Of a DNA stretch of 64,000 nt, positions 44,226 to 52,828 are shown piece after piece (within the stretch, counting starts at the first letter, position 1; the number at the start of each line of letters is the position of its first letter). Source of the stretch: Klenkia marina (GTDB lineage: Bacteria; Actinomycetota; Actinomycetes; Mycobacteriales; Geodermatophilaceae); the NCBI RefSeq assembly GCF_900101025.1, contig NZ_FMUH01000003.1, positions 310,001-374,000 on the forward strand. The letters run 5' to 3'. The notes beneath the pieces were generated by a model. That model saw nothing but the letters and a program-made list of their open reading frames with translations. It did no database searches and was not told the DNA's origin. The position numbers and the translations under genes are program-made.

Positions 44226-44972
44226 ATGGCCGGCGCCATGCGCAAGATGGGCATCTACCTCGGACTCGTGGAGGACGACGACGTGCGGGCCTACGGCCGC
44301 TACGACGCACGCCAGTCCGACTACGACGACCGTGCCGACCGGGCCGACCAGCGGCCCGGCCGCGAGCGGGACCGGTACGGCTACGACAGCGCCTACGACG
44401 ACGGCTACGCCGACTCGGCCTACCCGTCGGTGGAGTACACCTCCGCCGAGGTGCCCGTGGAGGAGCTCGCCGCCCCGGAGCCGGCCCCGCCGCGTCGCAG
44501 CGGCCCGCGTCGGCTCGACCTCGCGGCCCCGGCCACCGTCGGGCCCCGCTCGGGCGGCTCGACGCGCGCCGGCTCCTCGGTCCTGGCCGGCGGCACGGCC
44601 ACCTCCGGCCCGGTCGGCGCGACCGCGGCCGCCCTGGCGACCCCCGAGCCCGCCCCGGCGCCGGCGCCCGCCCCCGTGGCGGCGACCCCTAAGCCCTACC
44701 GCATCTCGAACCTGGTGCCCAAGACCTACAACGAGGCACGCACGATCGGCGAGCGCTTCCGCGACGGCGACGCCGTGCTCATGAACCTGGCCGAGATGGA
44801 CGACGCCGACGCCAAGCGCCTGGTGGACTTCGCCGCGGGGCTCTCGTTCGGCCTGCACGGTAGTATCGAGCGGGTCACGGCCAAGGTGTTCCTGCTCTCC
44901 CCGGCGGGCACCGACGTGACCGCCGAGGACAAGGCCCGCATCCGCGAGGGCGGGTTCCCCGGCCACTCCTGA
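44226..44972 (+). CDS. sepF: Cell division protein SepF
   Basis: A 248-residue protein with an N-terminal amphipathic membrane helix ([20 protein letters not shown]), an Asp/Tyr/Arg-rich linker, an Ala/Pro repeat (APAPAPAPV) and the SepF core ([20 protein letters not shown] to [20 protein letters not shown]). It anchors FtsZ filaments to the membrane in place of FtsA. ATG 44226 was chosen; ATG 44238 (MRKMG) is possible. GAGAGG lies about 10 bases upstream. The core is complete; the linker is longer than in Bacillus. Confidence 0.95.
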   Translation: MAGAMRKMGIYLGLVEDDDVRAYGRYDARQSDYDDRADRADQRPGRERDRYGYDSAYDDGYADSAYPSVEYTSAEVPVEELAAPEPAPPRRSGPRRLDLAAPATVGPRSGGSTRAGSSVLAGGTATSGPVGATAAALATPEPAPAPAPAPVAATPKPYRISNLVPKTYNEARTIGERFRDGDAVLMNLAEMDDADAKRLVDFAAGLSFGLHGSIERVTAKVFLLSPAGTDVTAEDKARIREGGFPGHS

Positions 44973-45026
44973 CCGACCGGCTGATGCCGGGCTCCGCGCC
45001 CGCCCAGCCCCGAACGAGCGAGGACC

Positions 45027-45314
45027 GTGTCCCTTCTCCTGCAGATCGTGTCATCGCTCCTGCTCGTGTTCCTGATCCTGCTGTTCGCCCGCTTCGTGGT
45101 GGACTGGGTGATGGTCCTGGCCCGCAGCTGGCGCCCCTCGGGCGCCGTCGCCGCGGGTCTGGAGGTCGTGTACGCAGCCACCGACCCACCGCTGAAGGCG
45201 GTGCGCAAGGTCATCCCGCCGTTGAACCTGGGCAGCATCAGGTTGGACCTCGGGTTTATGGTGCTCCTGATAGCCGTGTTCATCCTGCGCAGCATCATCG
45301 CTTCGTACGTGTGA
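45027..45314 (+). CDS. YggT family membrane protein
   Basis: A 95-residue protein with two membrane segments (LLLVFLILLFARFVVDWVMV and LGFMVLLIAVFILRSIIAS) flanking the YggT signature TDPPLKAVRKVIPPLNLG. It sits between sepF and divIVA, as is standard in actinobacteria; the role is likely in envelope or division organisation but not established. GTG 45027 follows GAGCGAGGA. The window has 92 bp before divIVA without an obvious terminator. Confidence 0.92.
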   Translation: MSLLLQIVSSLLLVFLILLFARFVVDWVMVLARSWRPSGAVAAGLEVVYAATDPPLKAVRKVIPPLNLGSIRLDLGFMVLLIAVFILRSIIASYV

Positions 45315-45407
45315 CCAGCTCCTGTCCTTGGGGGCCGGTCGGGCGGGCGGTCCACACCGCTGGTCAGACCGTGTCCTTGTTCCTCCCGTCCGACCCGAGG
45401 TGACCCG

Positions 45408-46121
45408 ATGCCACTCACGCCCGCCGACGTGCACAACGTCGTCTTCAAGAAGCCGCCGATCGGCAAGCGTGGCTACGACGAGGACGAGGTCGACGCCTTC
45501 CTCGACGTGGTCGAAGCCGAGCTCGCCCGGCTGATCGAGGAGAACAACGAGCTCCGCAGCAACGGTGGCGGCTCCCGCTCCGAGGAGCGCCCGGCCGAGC
45601 CGGTCGCCGCCACGCCGCCCCCGGCTCCGGTGCAGCAGCCCCGCGAGGACGACGCCGTCCGCGCCTCCCGCATGCTCACCCTGGCCACCGAGACGGCCGA
45701 CCGGTACGTCAACGAGGCCAAGCAGCAGGCCGACCAGCTGGTCGGCAGCGCCAAGGCCAACAGCGACCGCATGCTGACCGAGGCCCGCACCAAGAGCGAG
45801 CAGCAGCTGGCCGAGGCCAAGCAGCGCGCCGACGCGATGGTGGGCGACGCCCGCACCCGCGCCGACACGATGGAGCGCGAGGCCCGCGCCAAGGCCACCG
45901 CCCTCGACCAGGAGGCCGAGCGCAAGCACGTCGAGGTCATGGGTTCGCTGGAGGAGAAGCGCAGCAGCCTGGAGCGCAAGATCGAGGAGCTGCGCACCTT
46001 CGAGCGCGAGTACCGCACCCGGCTCCGCTCCTACCTCGAGTCCCACCTGCGCGACCTCGACAGCCGCGGCTCGGCCGAGCCGGCCTCGAACGCCCGGCAG
46101 AACCAGCACGCCGGCGCCTGA
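45408..46121 (+). CDS. divIVA: Polar growth and septum scaffold DivIVA/Wag31
   Basis: A 237-residue coiled-coil protein. The N-terminal lipid-binding domain reads [20 protein letters not shown], then [20 protein letters not shown]; a disordered Pro-rich hinge follows (about 55-85) and a long coiled coil ([20 protein letters not shown] onward) ends near [10 protein letters not shown]. It marks negatively curved poles and directs apical wall growth in actinobacteria. GAGGTGA precedes the ATG. An 18-bp terminator follows, marking the end of the dcw cluster. Confidence 0.96.
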   Translation: MPLTPADVHNVVFKKPPIGKRGYDEDEVDAFLDVVEAELARLIEENNELRSNGGGSRSEERPAEPVAATPPPAPVQQPREDDAVRASRMLTLATETADRYVNEAKQQADQLVGSAKANSDRMLTEARTKSEQQLAEAKQRADAMVGDARTRADTMEREARAKATALDQEAERKHVEVMGSLEEKRSSLERKIEELRTFEREYRTRLRSYLESHLRDLDSRGSAEPASNARQNQHAGA

Positions 46122-46140
46122 GCCACCCGCTCGGCGCTCG

Positions 46141-46180
46141 ACGGAGCCCCCGCAGACCACCTGGTCTGCGGGGGCTCCGT
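46141..46180 (+). terminator. Rho-independent terminator after divIVA
   Basis: A perfect 18-bp stem (46141-46158 with 46163-46180) and 4-base loop, 19 bases after the divIVA stop, followed by a T/G-rich stretch. It closes the dcw transcription unit before the next gene in the same direction. Confidence 0.9.
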
Positions 46181-46207
46181 CGTGTGTCGTTGGTTACGCT
46201 CCGGGGC

Positions 46208-47296
46208 GTGATCGTGTTGGCGGGCCTCCTGATCCTCGTGGCCGGGGCGCTGCTCGTCGGCGGCCTCGGCAACGGTCAGACCACCATGCTCTGGGGCTCG
46301 GTGGGGGTGAGCGCCCTGGCCGCCGTCGTCCTGGTGCTCGACCGGGTGCGCCGCGCCCGGGCAGCACGGGCGGACGCCGCCGACGACGACGAGCCCCTGG
46401 TGCCCCCCGAGCCGGTGAACGCCGGCGCCCGGGCGGCCTCGGCTGCCCCCGCACGATCCGGGACGACCTCTGGGGCGGCGGCGAGGTCGGGGACTGCAGC
46501 TGGGCCGGGTTCGGCGGCGGGTTCGACCACGGTCGGGTCCGCGGCGGCTGAGGCGGCCACGGCTGGGGGAGAAGCCGTGCCGTCGGCCCCGGTGACCGAG
46601 GCGCCGACGACCGTGCTGCCCACCGCCACCGAGCCTGCCGGCATCGAGCCCGCGGCCGTCGAGCCCGCGGCTACCGAGCCCGCTGCCGTCGAGCCCGCGG
46701 CTACCGAGCCCGCGGCCACCGAGCCTGCGGCCGTCGAGCCCGCGGTCACCAAGCCTGCTGCCACCGCAGGCGCGACGGCATCCGCAGGGGAGACGGCGCC
46801 CGTCGCCGCAAACGCCGACCGGGACGCCGGGGCAGCGGTGGTCCGGTCCGGGCCCGGGTCGGAGGACGCACCGGCCGTTGCGGCACCGGCACCGGCACCT
46901 GAGGTGCCCAGCACGTCGGTGCCCCAGCAGGAGGTCGATCCGGTGGCTGCGGTCTCCGCGCCGGCGGGGGCGGCTCCGCCGGCCGTGCCGGGGCCGACGA
47001 CCGGTTCGCACGCCCCGCGCAGCTCCGCGGCCCTGGGGGAGGACGGCGAGCCCGTGGAGGAGGACGTCGTCGTCACCGACCTGCTGCTCGTCCTGGACCT
47101 GACCGACGAGGTCGAGGTCGTCGACGAGCACCCGCGCTACCACCTCGCCGGGTGCTCGGTGACCGCCGGCGAGGAGGTCTTCGGGCTGCCGCTGAACGAG
47201 GCCAAGCAGGACGGCTTCACCGCGTGCGGCATCTGCCGGCCCGACCGCACCCTGGCCGACGCCGAGCGCAAGCGCCGGGCCGCCGCCAAGGCCTGA
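46208..47296 (+). CDS. Membrane protein with EPAA repeats and C-terminal H-C-C-C site
   Basis: A 362-residue protein I do not recognise. Two N-terminal membrane segments (IVLAGLLILVAGALLVGGLG and MLWGSVGVSALAAVVLVLDR) are followed by about 230 Ala/Pro/Glu/Thr-rich residues with nine E/K-P-A-x-x pentapeptides (15-bp units, 46631-46765). The C-terminal domain has H312-x3-C316-x23-C340-x2-C343 (HLAGC ... ACGIC), like small zinc modules ending nucleases and Ada-type domains, so metal binding is likely. GTG 46208 follows TACGCT by 7 bases (leaderless). It lies between two strong terminators, so it is a single-gene unit. Confidence 0.75.
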   Translation: MIVLAGLLILVAGALLVGGLGNGQTTMLWGSVGVSALAAVVLVLDRVRRARAARADAADDDEPLVPPEPVNAGARAASAAPARSGTTSGAAARSGTAAGPGSAAGSTTVGSAAAEAATAGGEAVPSAPVTEAPTTVLPTATEPAGIEPAAVEPAATEPAAVEPAATEPAATEPAAVEPAVTKPAATAGATASAGETAPVAANADRDAGAAVVRSGPGSEDAPAVAAPAPAPEVPSTSVPQQEVDPVAAVSAPAGAAPPAVPGPTTGSHAPRSSAALGEDGEPVEEDVVVTDLLLVLDLTDEVEVVDEHPRYHLAGCSVTAGEEVFGLPLNEAKQDGFTACGICRPDRTLADAERKRRAAAKA

Positions 47297-47335
47297 GCCG
47301 GGCCCCACACGCCCGCGCGGCGTCCGCCTCCACGC

Positions 47336-47379
47336 GGGTTCGTCCTCCTCCACGAGATCTGCTGGAGGAGGACGAACCC
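47336..47379. terminator. Bidirectional terminator
   Basis: A perfect 17-bp stem (47336-47352 with 47363-47379) and 10-base loop containing AGATCT, between the convergent stops at 47296 and 47414. Confidence 0.9.
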
Positions 47380-47413
47380 CCGTGCACCCCCCTGGTCGGA
47401 GGCGGGGGGACGG

Positions 47414-50400
47414 TCAGGCCTTGGCGACCCAGATGCGGCCGCCGGCGGGGGCCTCGACGCCCTCGCCCTCGCCCGCGATCGCCGGGTGCACGGCGGTGGC
47501 CAGCACCTCGCCGGCCAGCTGCTCCTGCGCCTCGGCGAGGGCCTGGGCCAGTTGCCCGTCGGCGGTCCACCACAGCTGGATGCGGTCGCTGACCTCGAAG
47601 CCGGCGGCCTTGCGGGCGTCCTGCACCAGGCGCACCACCTCGCGGACCAGCCCGGCCCGCTCCAGCTCAGGGGTGAGGGTCAGGTCCAGGGCCACGGTGA
47701 GCCCGCCCGCGGAGGACACGGTCCAGCCCTCGCGCGGGGTCTCGGTGACCACGAGGTCACCGTCCTCGAGCGGCACGTCGGCGCCGTCGACGGTGACCGA
47801 GGCGGTGCCGGCCCGGTAGGCGGCCACGAGCGCGGTGGGGTCCTCGTTGGCGACGGCCTTGGCCACGGCCTGCACCTGCTTGCCCATCCGCCGACCCACG
47901 GCTCGGAAGTCGATCTTGACGCTGACGTCGACCAGGTCGCCACCGGCCTCGGCCACCGGGGCCAGCTCGGCGACGTTGAGCTCCTCGGCCACCTCGGCCA
48001 CCAGGTCGCGGGGCAGGTCCGCCCACCCGGGTGCGGCGACCAGGGCTCGGGCCAGCGGCTGGCGGGTGCGCACCTTGGACGCCGTCCGCGCCGACCGGCC
48101 CAGCTCGACCAGCCGGCGGACGACGTCCATCTGGCCCACCAGGACGTCGTCGCGGGCCGCGGCGTCGACCTCGGGCCACGAGGACAGGTGCACCGAGTCG
48201 GGCGCATCCACGAGCCCCGGGGCGACGACCTCGCGCCACACCCGCTCGGTGACGAACGGGGTGAACGGCGCCATGAGCCGGGTGAGGGCGTGGAGGACCT
48301 CGTGCAGCGTGCCCAGCGCGGCCGGGTCGCCGTCCCAGAAGCGGCGGCGCGAGCGACGGACGTACCAGTTGGAGAGGTCGTCGACGAACTCGGCGAGCAG
48401 CCGACCGGCCGTCTGGGTGTCGAAGGCCTCGAGCGCGTCGGTGACCTGCGCGGTGACCGCGGCGGTCTTCGCCAGGGCCCAGCGGTCGAGCAGCGGCCGC
48501 CCGGCGGGGGCCGGTGCCGGGGAGGCGGTCGGGTCCCAGCCGTTCGTCGAGGCGTACAGGGTGAAGAACGAGGCGGTGTTCCAATAGGTCAGCAGCACCT
48601 TGCGCACGACCTCGGACAGCGTCTCGTGGCCCACCCGGCGGGCCTGCCACGGCGACCCGCCGGCCAGCATGAACCAGCGGACGGCGTCGGCGCCGTGCCG
48701 GTCCATGAGCGGGATGGGCTCGAGGATGTTGCCCAGGTGCTTGCTCATCTTGCGGCCGTCCTCGGCCAGGATGTGGCCCAGGCACAGCACGTCCTCGTAG
48801 GAGGACTTCCCGAACACCAGGGTGCCCACCGCCATGAGCGTGTAGAACCAGCCGCGGGTCTGGTCGATCGCCTCGGCGATGAACTGGGCCGGGTAGGCCG
48901 CCTCGAAGGCCTCCTTGTTGCGGTGCGGGGCGCCCCACTGCGCGAAGGGCATCGAGCCGGAGTCGTACCAGGCGTCGATGACCTGGCGCACCCGGCGGAA
49001 CTCGCCCTCGACCCCGGGCAGGGTGAACGTGACGTCGTCGATGAAGGGCCGGTGCGGGTCGAGGTCGGCCAGGTCGCGGCCGGTCAGCTCGGACAGCTCG
49101 GCCAGCGAGCCGACGGCGACCAGGTGGGCCGGGTCGAGCTCGTTGCGCCAGATCGGCAGCGGGGTGCCCCAGTAGCGGTCACGGGACAGGGCCCAGTCGA
49201 CGTTGTTGTGCAGCCAGTCGCCGTAGCGGCCCCACTGCACGTTCTCGGGGTGCCAGCGGGTGGCCTCGTTCTCGGCCAGCAGCTGGTCCTTGATCGCGCT
49301 GGTGCGGATGTACCAGGACGGCTGGGCGTAGTACATCAGCGGCGTGTGGCAGCGCCAGCAGTGCGGGTAGGGGTGCTCGTAGCGCTGCTCGCGCCACAGC
49401 ACTCCGCGGTCGGCCATGTCCTGCACCAGCGTCGGGTCGGCGGCCTTGAAGAAGTGCCCGCCCACGAGCGGGACGTCGGCGACGAAGTGGCCGGTCGAGT
49501 CGACCGGGTTCACCACGGGCAGCCCGTAGGCCTTGCAGACGGCGAGGTCCTCGGCGCCGAACGCGGGGGACTGGTGCACCAGCCCGGTGCCGGAGTCGGT
49601 GGTGACGTAGTCGGCCAGCAGCACGAAGTGCGCCGGGGCGGGGAACTCGACCAGGTCGAAGGGGCGCTGGTAGGTGACCCGCTCCCAGTCCCGACCGGTG
49701 GTGGTGGCCAGCACCTCGTAGGGCACGTCGGCCCCGAGGACGGCGGACACCAGCGGCTCGGCCACGACGACCGTGCGCTCCCGGCCCCCGTGCTCGGCCC
49801 GCACCACGAGGTAGGTGACGTCGGGGTTCACGGCCACCGCGGTGTTGCTCGGCAGCGTCCAGGGGGTCGTCGTCCAGACCAGCAGGTCGGCCCGGCCGGC
49901 CCACTCGCCGCTGGTGACCGGCAGCGAGACGTAGACCGAGGGGTCGGTGACCGTCTCGTAGCCCTGGGCGACCTCGTGGTCGCTCAGGCCCGTGCCGCAG
50001 CGCGGGCAGTAGGGGGCGACGCGGTGGTCCTCGGTGAGCAGGCCCTTGTCGAAGATGGTCTTCAGCGACCACCACACGCTCTCGACGTACTCGGGGTTCA
50101 TCGTCCAGTAGGCGGTGGACATGTCGACCCAGTAGCCCATGCGGTCGGTGAGCTCGGTGAAGTCGGCGACGTGCCGCTCGACCGACGCACGGCAGCGGGC
50201 GTTGAACTCGGCGATGCCGAAGGCCTCGATGTCGGGCTTGCCGTTGAAGCCCAGCTCCTTCTCCACCGCGATCTCGACCGGCAGGCCGTGGCAGTCCCAG
50301 CCGGCGCGGCGGGGCACCGAGAAGCCCTGCATCGTCTTGAACCGGGGGAACACGTCCTTGAACGCCCGGGCCTCGATGTGGTGCGTGCCGGGCCGCCCGT

Positions 50401-50581
50401 TGGCGGTCGGCGGGCCCTCGTAGAAGGTCCACTGCGGGCGACCCGCGGAGGCCTCCAGCGACCGCGCGAAGACCTTCTCGGCGGCCCACTGGTCGAGGAC
50501 CTCGTGCTCGAGGGCCGGCAGGTCCACCTGGGCGGGGAGGGGGCGGAACGGGGAGGTGGGGCTGCTCACGCGCTCCATCAT
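47414..50581 (-). CDS. ileS: Isoleucyl-tRNA synthetase
   Basis: A 1055-residue class I synthetase. PGTHHIEARAFKDVFPRF gives the HIGH-type motif near residue 65, the editing domain lies in the middle, and GRKMSKHLGNILEPI is the KMSKS loop (about 600-620) with His in place of the last Ser. The anticodon-binding region and a DUF5915-like C-terminal part complete it. The length and the KMSKH variant point to the type 2 IleRS lineage, often less sensitive to mupirocin; that is inference. Two adjacent ATGs (50581, 50578) or GTG 50569 could start it; CACCGT 6 bases before 50581 favours the first. It is divergent from the antiporter gene. Confidence 0.96.
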   Translation of the reverse strand: MMERVSSPTSPFRPLPAQVDLPALEHEVLDQWAAEKVFARSLEASAGRPQWTFYEGPPTANGRPGTHHIEARAFKDVFPRFKTMQGFSVPRRAGWDCHGLPVEIAVEKELGFNGKPDIEAFGIAEFNARCRASVERHVADFTELTDRMGYWVDMSTAYWTMNPEYVESVWWSLKTIFDKGLLTEDHRVAPYCPRCGTGLSDHEVAQGYETVTDPSVYVSLPVTSGEWAGRADLLVWTTTPWTLPSNTAVAVNPDVTYLVVRAEHGGRERTVVVAEPLVSAVLGADVPYEVLATTTGRDWERVTYQRPFDLVEFPAPAHFVLLADYVTTDSGTGLVHQSPAFGAEDLAVCKAYGLPVVNPVDSTGHFVADVPLVGGHFFKAADPTLVQDMADRGVLWREQRYEHPYPHCWRCHTPLMYYAQPSWYIRTSAIKDQLLAENEATRWHPENVQWGRYGDWLHNNVDWALSRDRYWGTPLPIWRNELDPAHLVAVGSLAELSELTGRDLADLDPHRPFIDDVTFTLPGVEGEFRRVRQVIDAWYDSGSMPFAQWGAPHRNKEAFEAAYPAQFIAEAIDQTRGWFYTLMAVGTLVFGKSSYEDVLCLGHILAEDGRKMSKHLGNILEPIPLMDRHGADAVRWFMLAGGSPWQARRVGHETLSEVVRKVLLTYWNTASFFTLYASTNGWDPTASPAPAPAGRPLLDRWALAKTAAVTAQVTDALEAFDTQTAGRLLAEFVDDLSNWYVRRSRRRFWDGDPAALGTLHEVLHALTRLMAPFTPFVTERVWREVVAPGLVDAPDSVHLSSWPEVDAAARDDVLVGQMDVVRRLVELGRSARTASKVRTRQPLARALVAAPGWADLPRDLVAEVAEELNVAELAPVAEAGGDLVDVSVKIDFRAVGRRMGKQVQAVAKAVANEDPTALVAAYRAGTASVTVDGADVPLEDGDLVVTETPREGWTVSSAGGLTVALDLTLTPELERAGLVREVVRLVQDARKAAGFEVSDRIQLWWTADGQLAQALAEAQEQLAGEVLATAVHPAIAGEGEGVEAPAGGRIWVAKA

Positions 50582-50652
50582 CCCAGCACGGTGCAGGAGC
50601 TCCGCCGGGCCGATCCGCCGGTGCGGGAGACTGGTCCCGTGGCGGGGGGCAG

Positions 50653-52164
50653 ATGTCGACGACGGTGACCGTCGCGCTGGCCGTCGGGGCCGTCGTCGTC
50701 CTCACCTCTGCACTGGCCCTGCGGCTGTCGGACAAGCTCGGCCTGCCGGCCCTGCTCATCTACCTGGCCCTCGGGGTCGCGCTCGGCGAGAGCGGCGCCG
50801 GCGTGCAGTTCGAGGACGTCGACCTCACCCAGACCCTCGGCGTCGCGGCCCTCGTCGTCATCCTCGCCGAGGGTGGGCTGACCACCCGGTGGTCCGACGT
50901 CCGCCGGGCCGTCGGGCCCGGGCTCACGCTGGCCACCGTCGGGGTGGTGGTGTCCGTCGGCGTCACCGCGGCCGCCGCGGTCTGGCTGCTCGGCGTCGAC
51001 TGGACGACGGCGCTGCTGCTGGGCGCGGTGGTCAGCTCCACCGACGCCGCCGCGGTCTTCGCCACGCTGCGCCGCCTGCCGTTGCCGCGGCGCATGGCCG
51101 CCTCGCTGGAGATGGAGTCCGGGCTCAACGACGCCCCGGTCATCCTGCTGGTCCTCGTCCTCAGCGAGCGGCTGGTGGGCGGGGAGTCCGCACCCTGGTG
51201 GATCACGCTGGTCGAGGTGGTGGGCGAGCTCGCCGGTGGATCGGTGATCGGGGTGGCGACCGGGTTCGGCGGTGCATGGCTGCTGCGCCGGGCCGCGCTG
51301 CCGCTGGCCGGCTTCTACCCCCTGGCCACGCTGGCGCTGTGCGTGCTGGCCTTCGCCTCGGCCGACCTGGTGCACACCTCGGGCTTCGTGGCGGTCTACC
51401 TGTGCGGTCTCGTGCTCGGCAACGCGCCGCTGCCGCACCGTGCCGGCACCATCGGGTTCGCCGAGGGCATGGCCAGCCTCGCCCAGATCGGCCTGTTCGT
51501 GCTGCTGGGCCTGCTGGCCAGCCCGGGGCGGCTGCTCGAGGTGCTGCCCGACGCGCTGCTGATCGGGGCGGCCCTGCTGCTGGTCGCCCGCCCGCTGTCG
51601 GTGGTGGCCAGCCTGGCCTGGTTCCGCATGCCCTGGGCGCAGCAGGCGTTCATCTCGTGGGCCGGGCTGCGCGGGGCGGTGCCCATCGTGCTGGCCACGT
51701 TCCCGATCGCGGCGGCGGTGCCCGGGGCCACCCGGATCTTCGACATCGTCTTCGTGCTCGTCGTCGTCTTCACGGTCGTGCAGGGCGGCTCGTTGCCGGC
51801 GGTGGCCCGGTGGCTGCGCATCGCCACGCCGGTCACCCCGCGCGACATCGACGTCGAGTCCGCGCCGCTCGACGAGCTGGGCGCCGAGCTGATGCAGCTC
51901 ACGGTGCCGCCGGGCTCGCGGCTGCACGGCGTCTACCTGCCCGAGCTGCGGCTGCCCGACGACGCCGCCGTGGTCCTCGTGGTCCGCGACGGCAAGCCCT
52001 TCGTGCCGGGCCCGGACACCCGGCTCGAGCGGGGCGACCAGGCGCTGCTGGTGTCCGCGCGCGGCTCCCGCGCCGAGGCCGAGCGCCGGCTGCGGGCGGT
52101 CAGCCGCGCCGGTCGACTGGCCGGCTGGCGCGGGGAGGACGGCGCTCCCACCGAGGTCGACTGA
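50653..52164 (+). CDS. CPA1 family K+ or Na+/H+ antiporter with TrkA-C domain
   Basis: A 503-residue protein with about twelve membrane helices: LPALLIYLALGVALGESGAG, LLLGAVVSSTDAAAVFATLR (the TDA motif), LEMESGLNDAPVILLVLVL (Asn-Asp transport site) and ISWAGLRGAVPIVLATFPI. A TrkA-C-like regulatory domain fills the last about 110 residues (QLTVPPGSRLHGVYLPELRL on). The layout is that of NhaP2/CvrA-type potassium/proton antiporters for volume and pH control. ATG 50653 has GGGGGG upstream. Confidence 0.88.
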   Translation: MSTTVTVALAVGAVVVLTSALALRLSDKLGLPALLIYLALGVALGESGAGVQFEDVDLTQTLGVAALVVILAEGGLTTRWSDVRRAVGPGLTLATVGVVVSVGVTAAAAVWLLGVDWTTALLLGAVVSSTDAAAVFATLRRLPLPRRMAASLEMESGLNDAPVILLVLVLSERLVGGESAPWWITLVEVVGELAGGSVIGVATGFGGAWLLRRAALPLAGFYPLATLALCVLAFASADLVHTSGFVAVYLCGLVLGNAPLPHRAGTIGFAEGMASLAQIGLFVLLGLLASPGRLLEVLPDALLIGAALLLVARPLSVVASLAWFRMPWAQQAFISWAGLRGAVPIVLATFPIAAAVPGATRIFDIVFVLVVVFTVVQGGSLPAVARWLRIATPVTPRDIDVESAPLDELGAELMQLTVPPGSRLHGVYLPELRLPDDAAVVLVVRDGKPFVPGPDTRLERGDQALLVSARGSRAEAERRLRAVSRAGRLAGWRGEDGAPTEVD

Positions 52165-52221
52165 GGACCGGACCTGCCGCCCGCCCGACGAGCTCCGCGG
52201 CGGCGGGGCCGGGGGACGTCA

Positions 52222-52788
52222 TCACCCGTGGCGGGGCACCAGGGCCTCGGCGGCGGCCCGGCCGCGGGCGACGGCGTGCTCGGCGCCCGGGCGCAGCCGC
52301 ATCGCCAGCGCCCCGCTGACCACGACGAGCAGGTGCTCGGCGAGCTCGGCGGCGCCCGCTCCGGCGACCGGCCGCGCCAGCTCGGTCAGCCGCGTGCGGA
52401 GCAGGTCGGTGTCGGCGGCCACCGCGGCCGCCCCGATGGGGTCCTCGGGCGGTGCGCCGGCCGCGGCCTCGAGGAACGCGCACCAGCGCGACGGCGCCCC
52501 GGTGCCGGCGAACGCCTCGAGCGCGTCGAACACGGCGAGCAGGCGGCCCCGGTCGTCGGCGGCGGCCTCGACCGCCGCACGCCACACGGCGTCCCAGCGG
52601 GCCAGCCGGGACTCCAGGACGGCGGCCTGCAGGCCGGTCTTGCTGCCGAAGTGGGCGTACAGCGTGGCCGGCGCGACGCCGGCGCGGCCGAGCACCTGGT
52701 CGACGGGGGTCGCCGAGGCCCCCTGCGCGGCGAAGAGCTCCTCGGCGGCCTCGAGCAGGCGCTGCCGTACGTCGGGTCGCGGACTCAC
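52222..52788 (-). CDS. TetR/AcrR family transcriptional regulator
   Basis: A 188-residue regulator: residues 1-55 form the TetR helix-turn-helix (RQRLLEAAEELFAAQGASAT, then QVLGRAGVAPATLYAHFGSK), and the rest an all-helical ligand domain. Divergent from an MFS transporter gene and 24 bases from it, with two AACG-N2-CGTT palindromes over the gap, it most likely represses both genes and releases DNA on binding a compound the transporter exports. Start is GTG 52788. Confidence 0.92.
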   Translation of the reverse strand: MSPRPDVRQRLLEAAEELFAAQGASATPVDQVLGRAGVAPATLYAHFGSKTGLQAAVLESRLARWDAVWRAAVEAAADDRGRLLAVFDALEAFAGTGAPSRWCAFLEAAAGAPPEDPIGAAAVAADTDLLRTRLTELARPVAGAGAAELAEHLLVVVSGALAMRLRPGAEHAVARGRAAAEALVPRHG

Positions 52789-52797
52789 GGGATCACT

Positions 52798-52828
52798 GTA
52801 ACGTCCGTTTCGATGAAACGATCGTTAC
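52798..52828. promoter_or_regulatory. TetR operator pair over MFS start
   Basis: An extended palindrome centred on 52813: GTAACGTCCGTTTC, GAT, GAAACGATCGTTAC (12 of 14 positions match). It contains two 10-bp palindromic sites, AACGTCCGTT and AACGATCGTT, 17 bp apart, a typical TetR dimer spacing. TAACGT (52799-52804) is a -10 box inside it, and the MFS ATG lies at its centre. Confidence 0.85.

Noticed and set aside
47486-50668. Very long open frame on the plus strand opposite ileS
   Set aside because: Composition is Gly/Arg/Val/His-rich without domains; it is the antisense shadow of a high-GC gene with strong third-position bias. Similar shadows oppose the transglutaminase and murD/ftsW genes.
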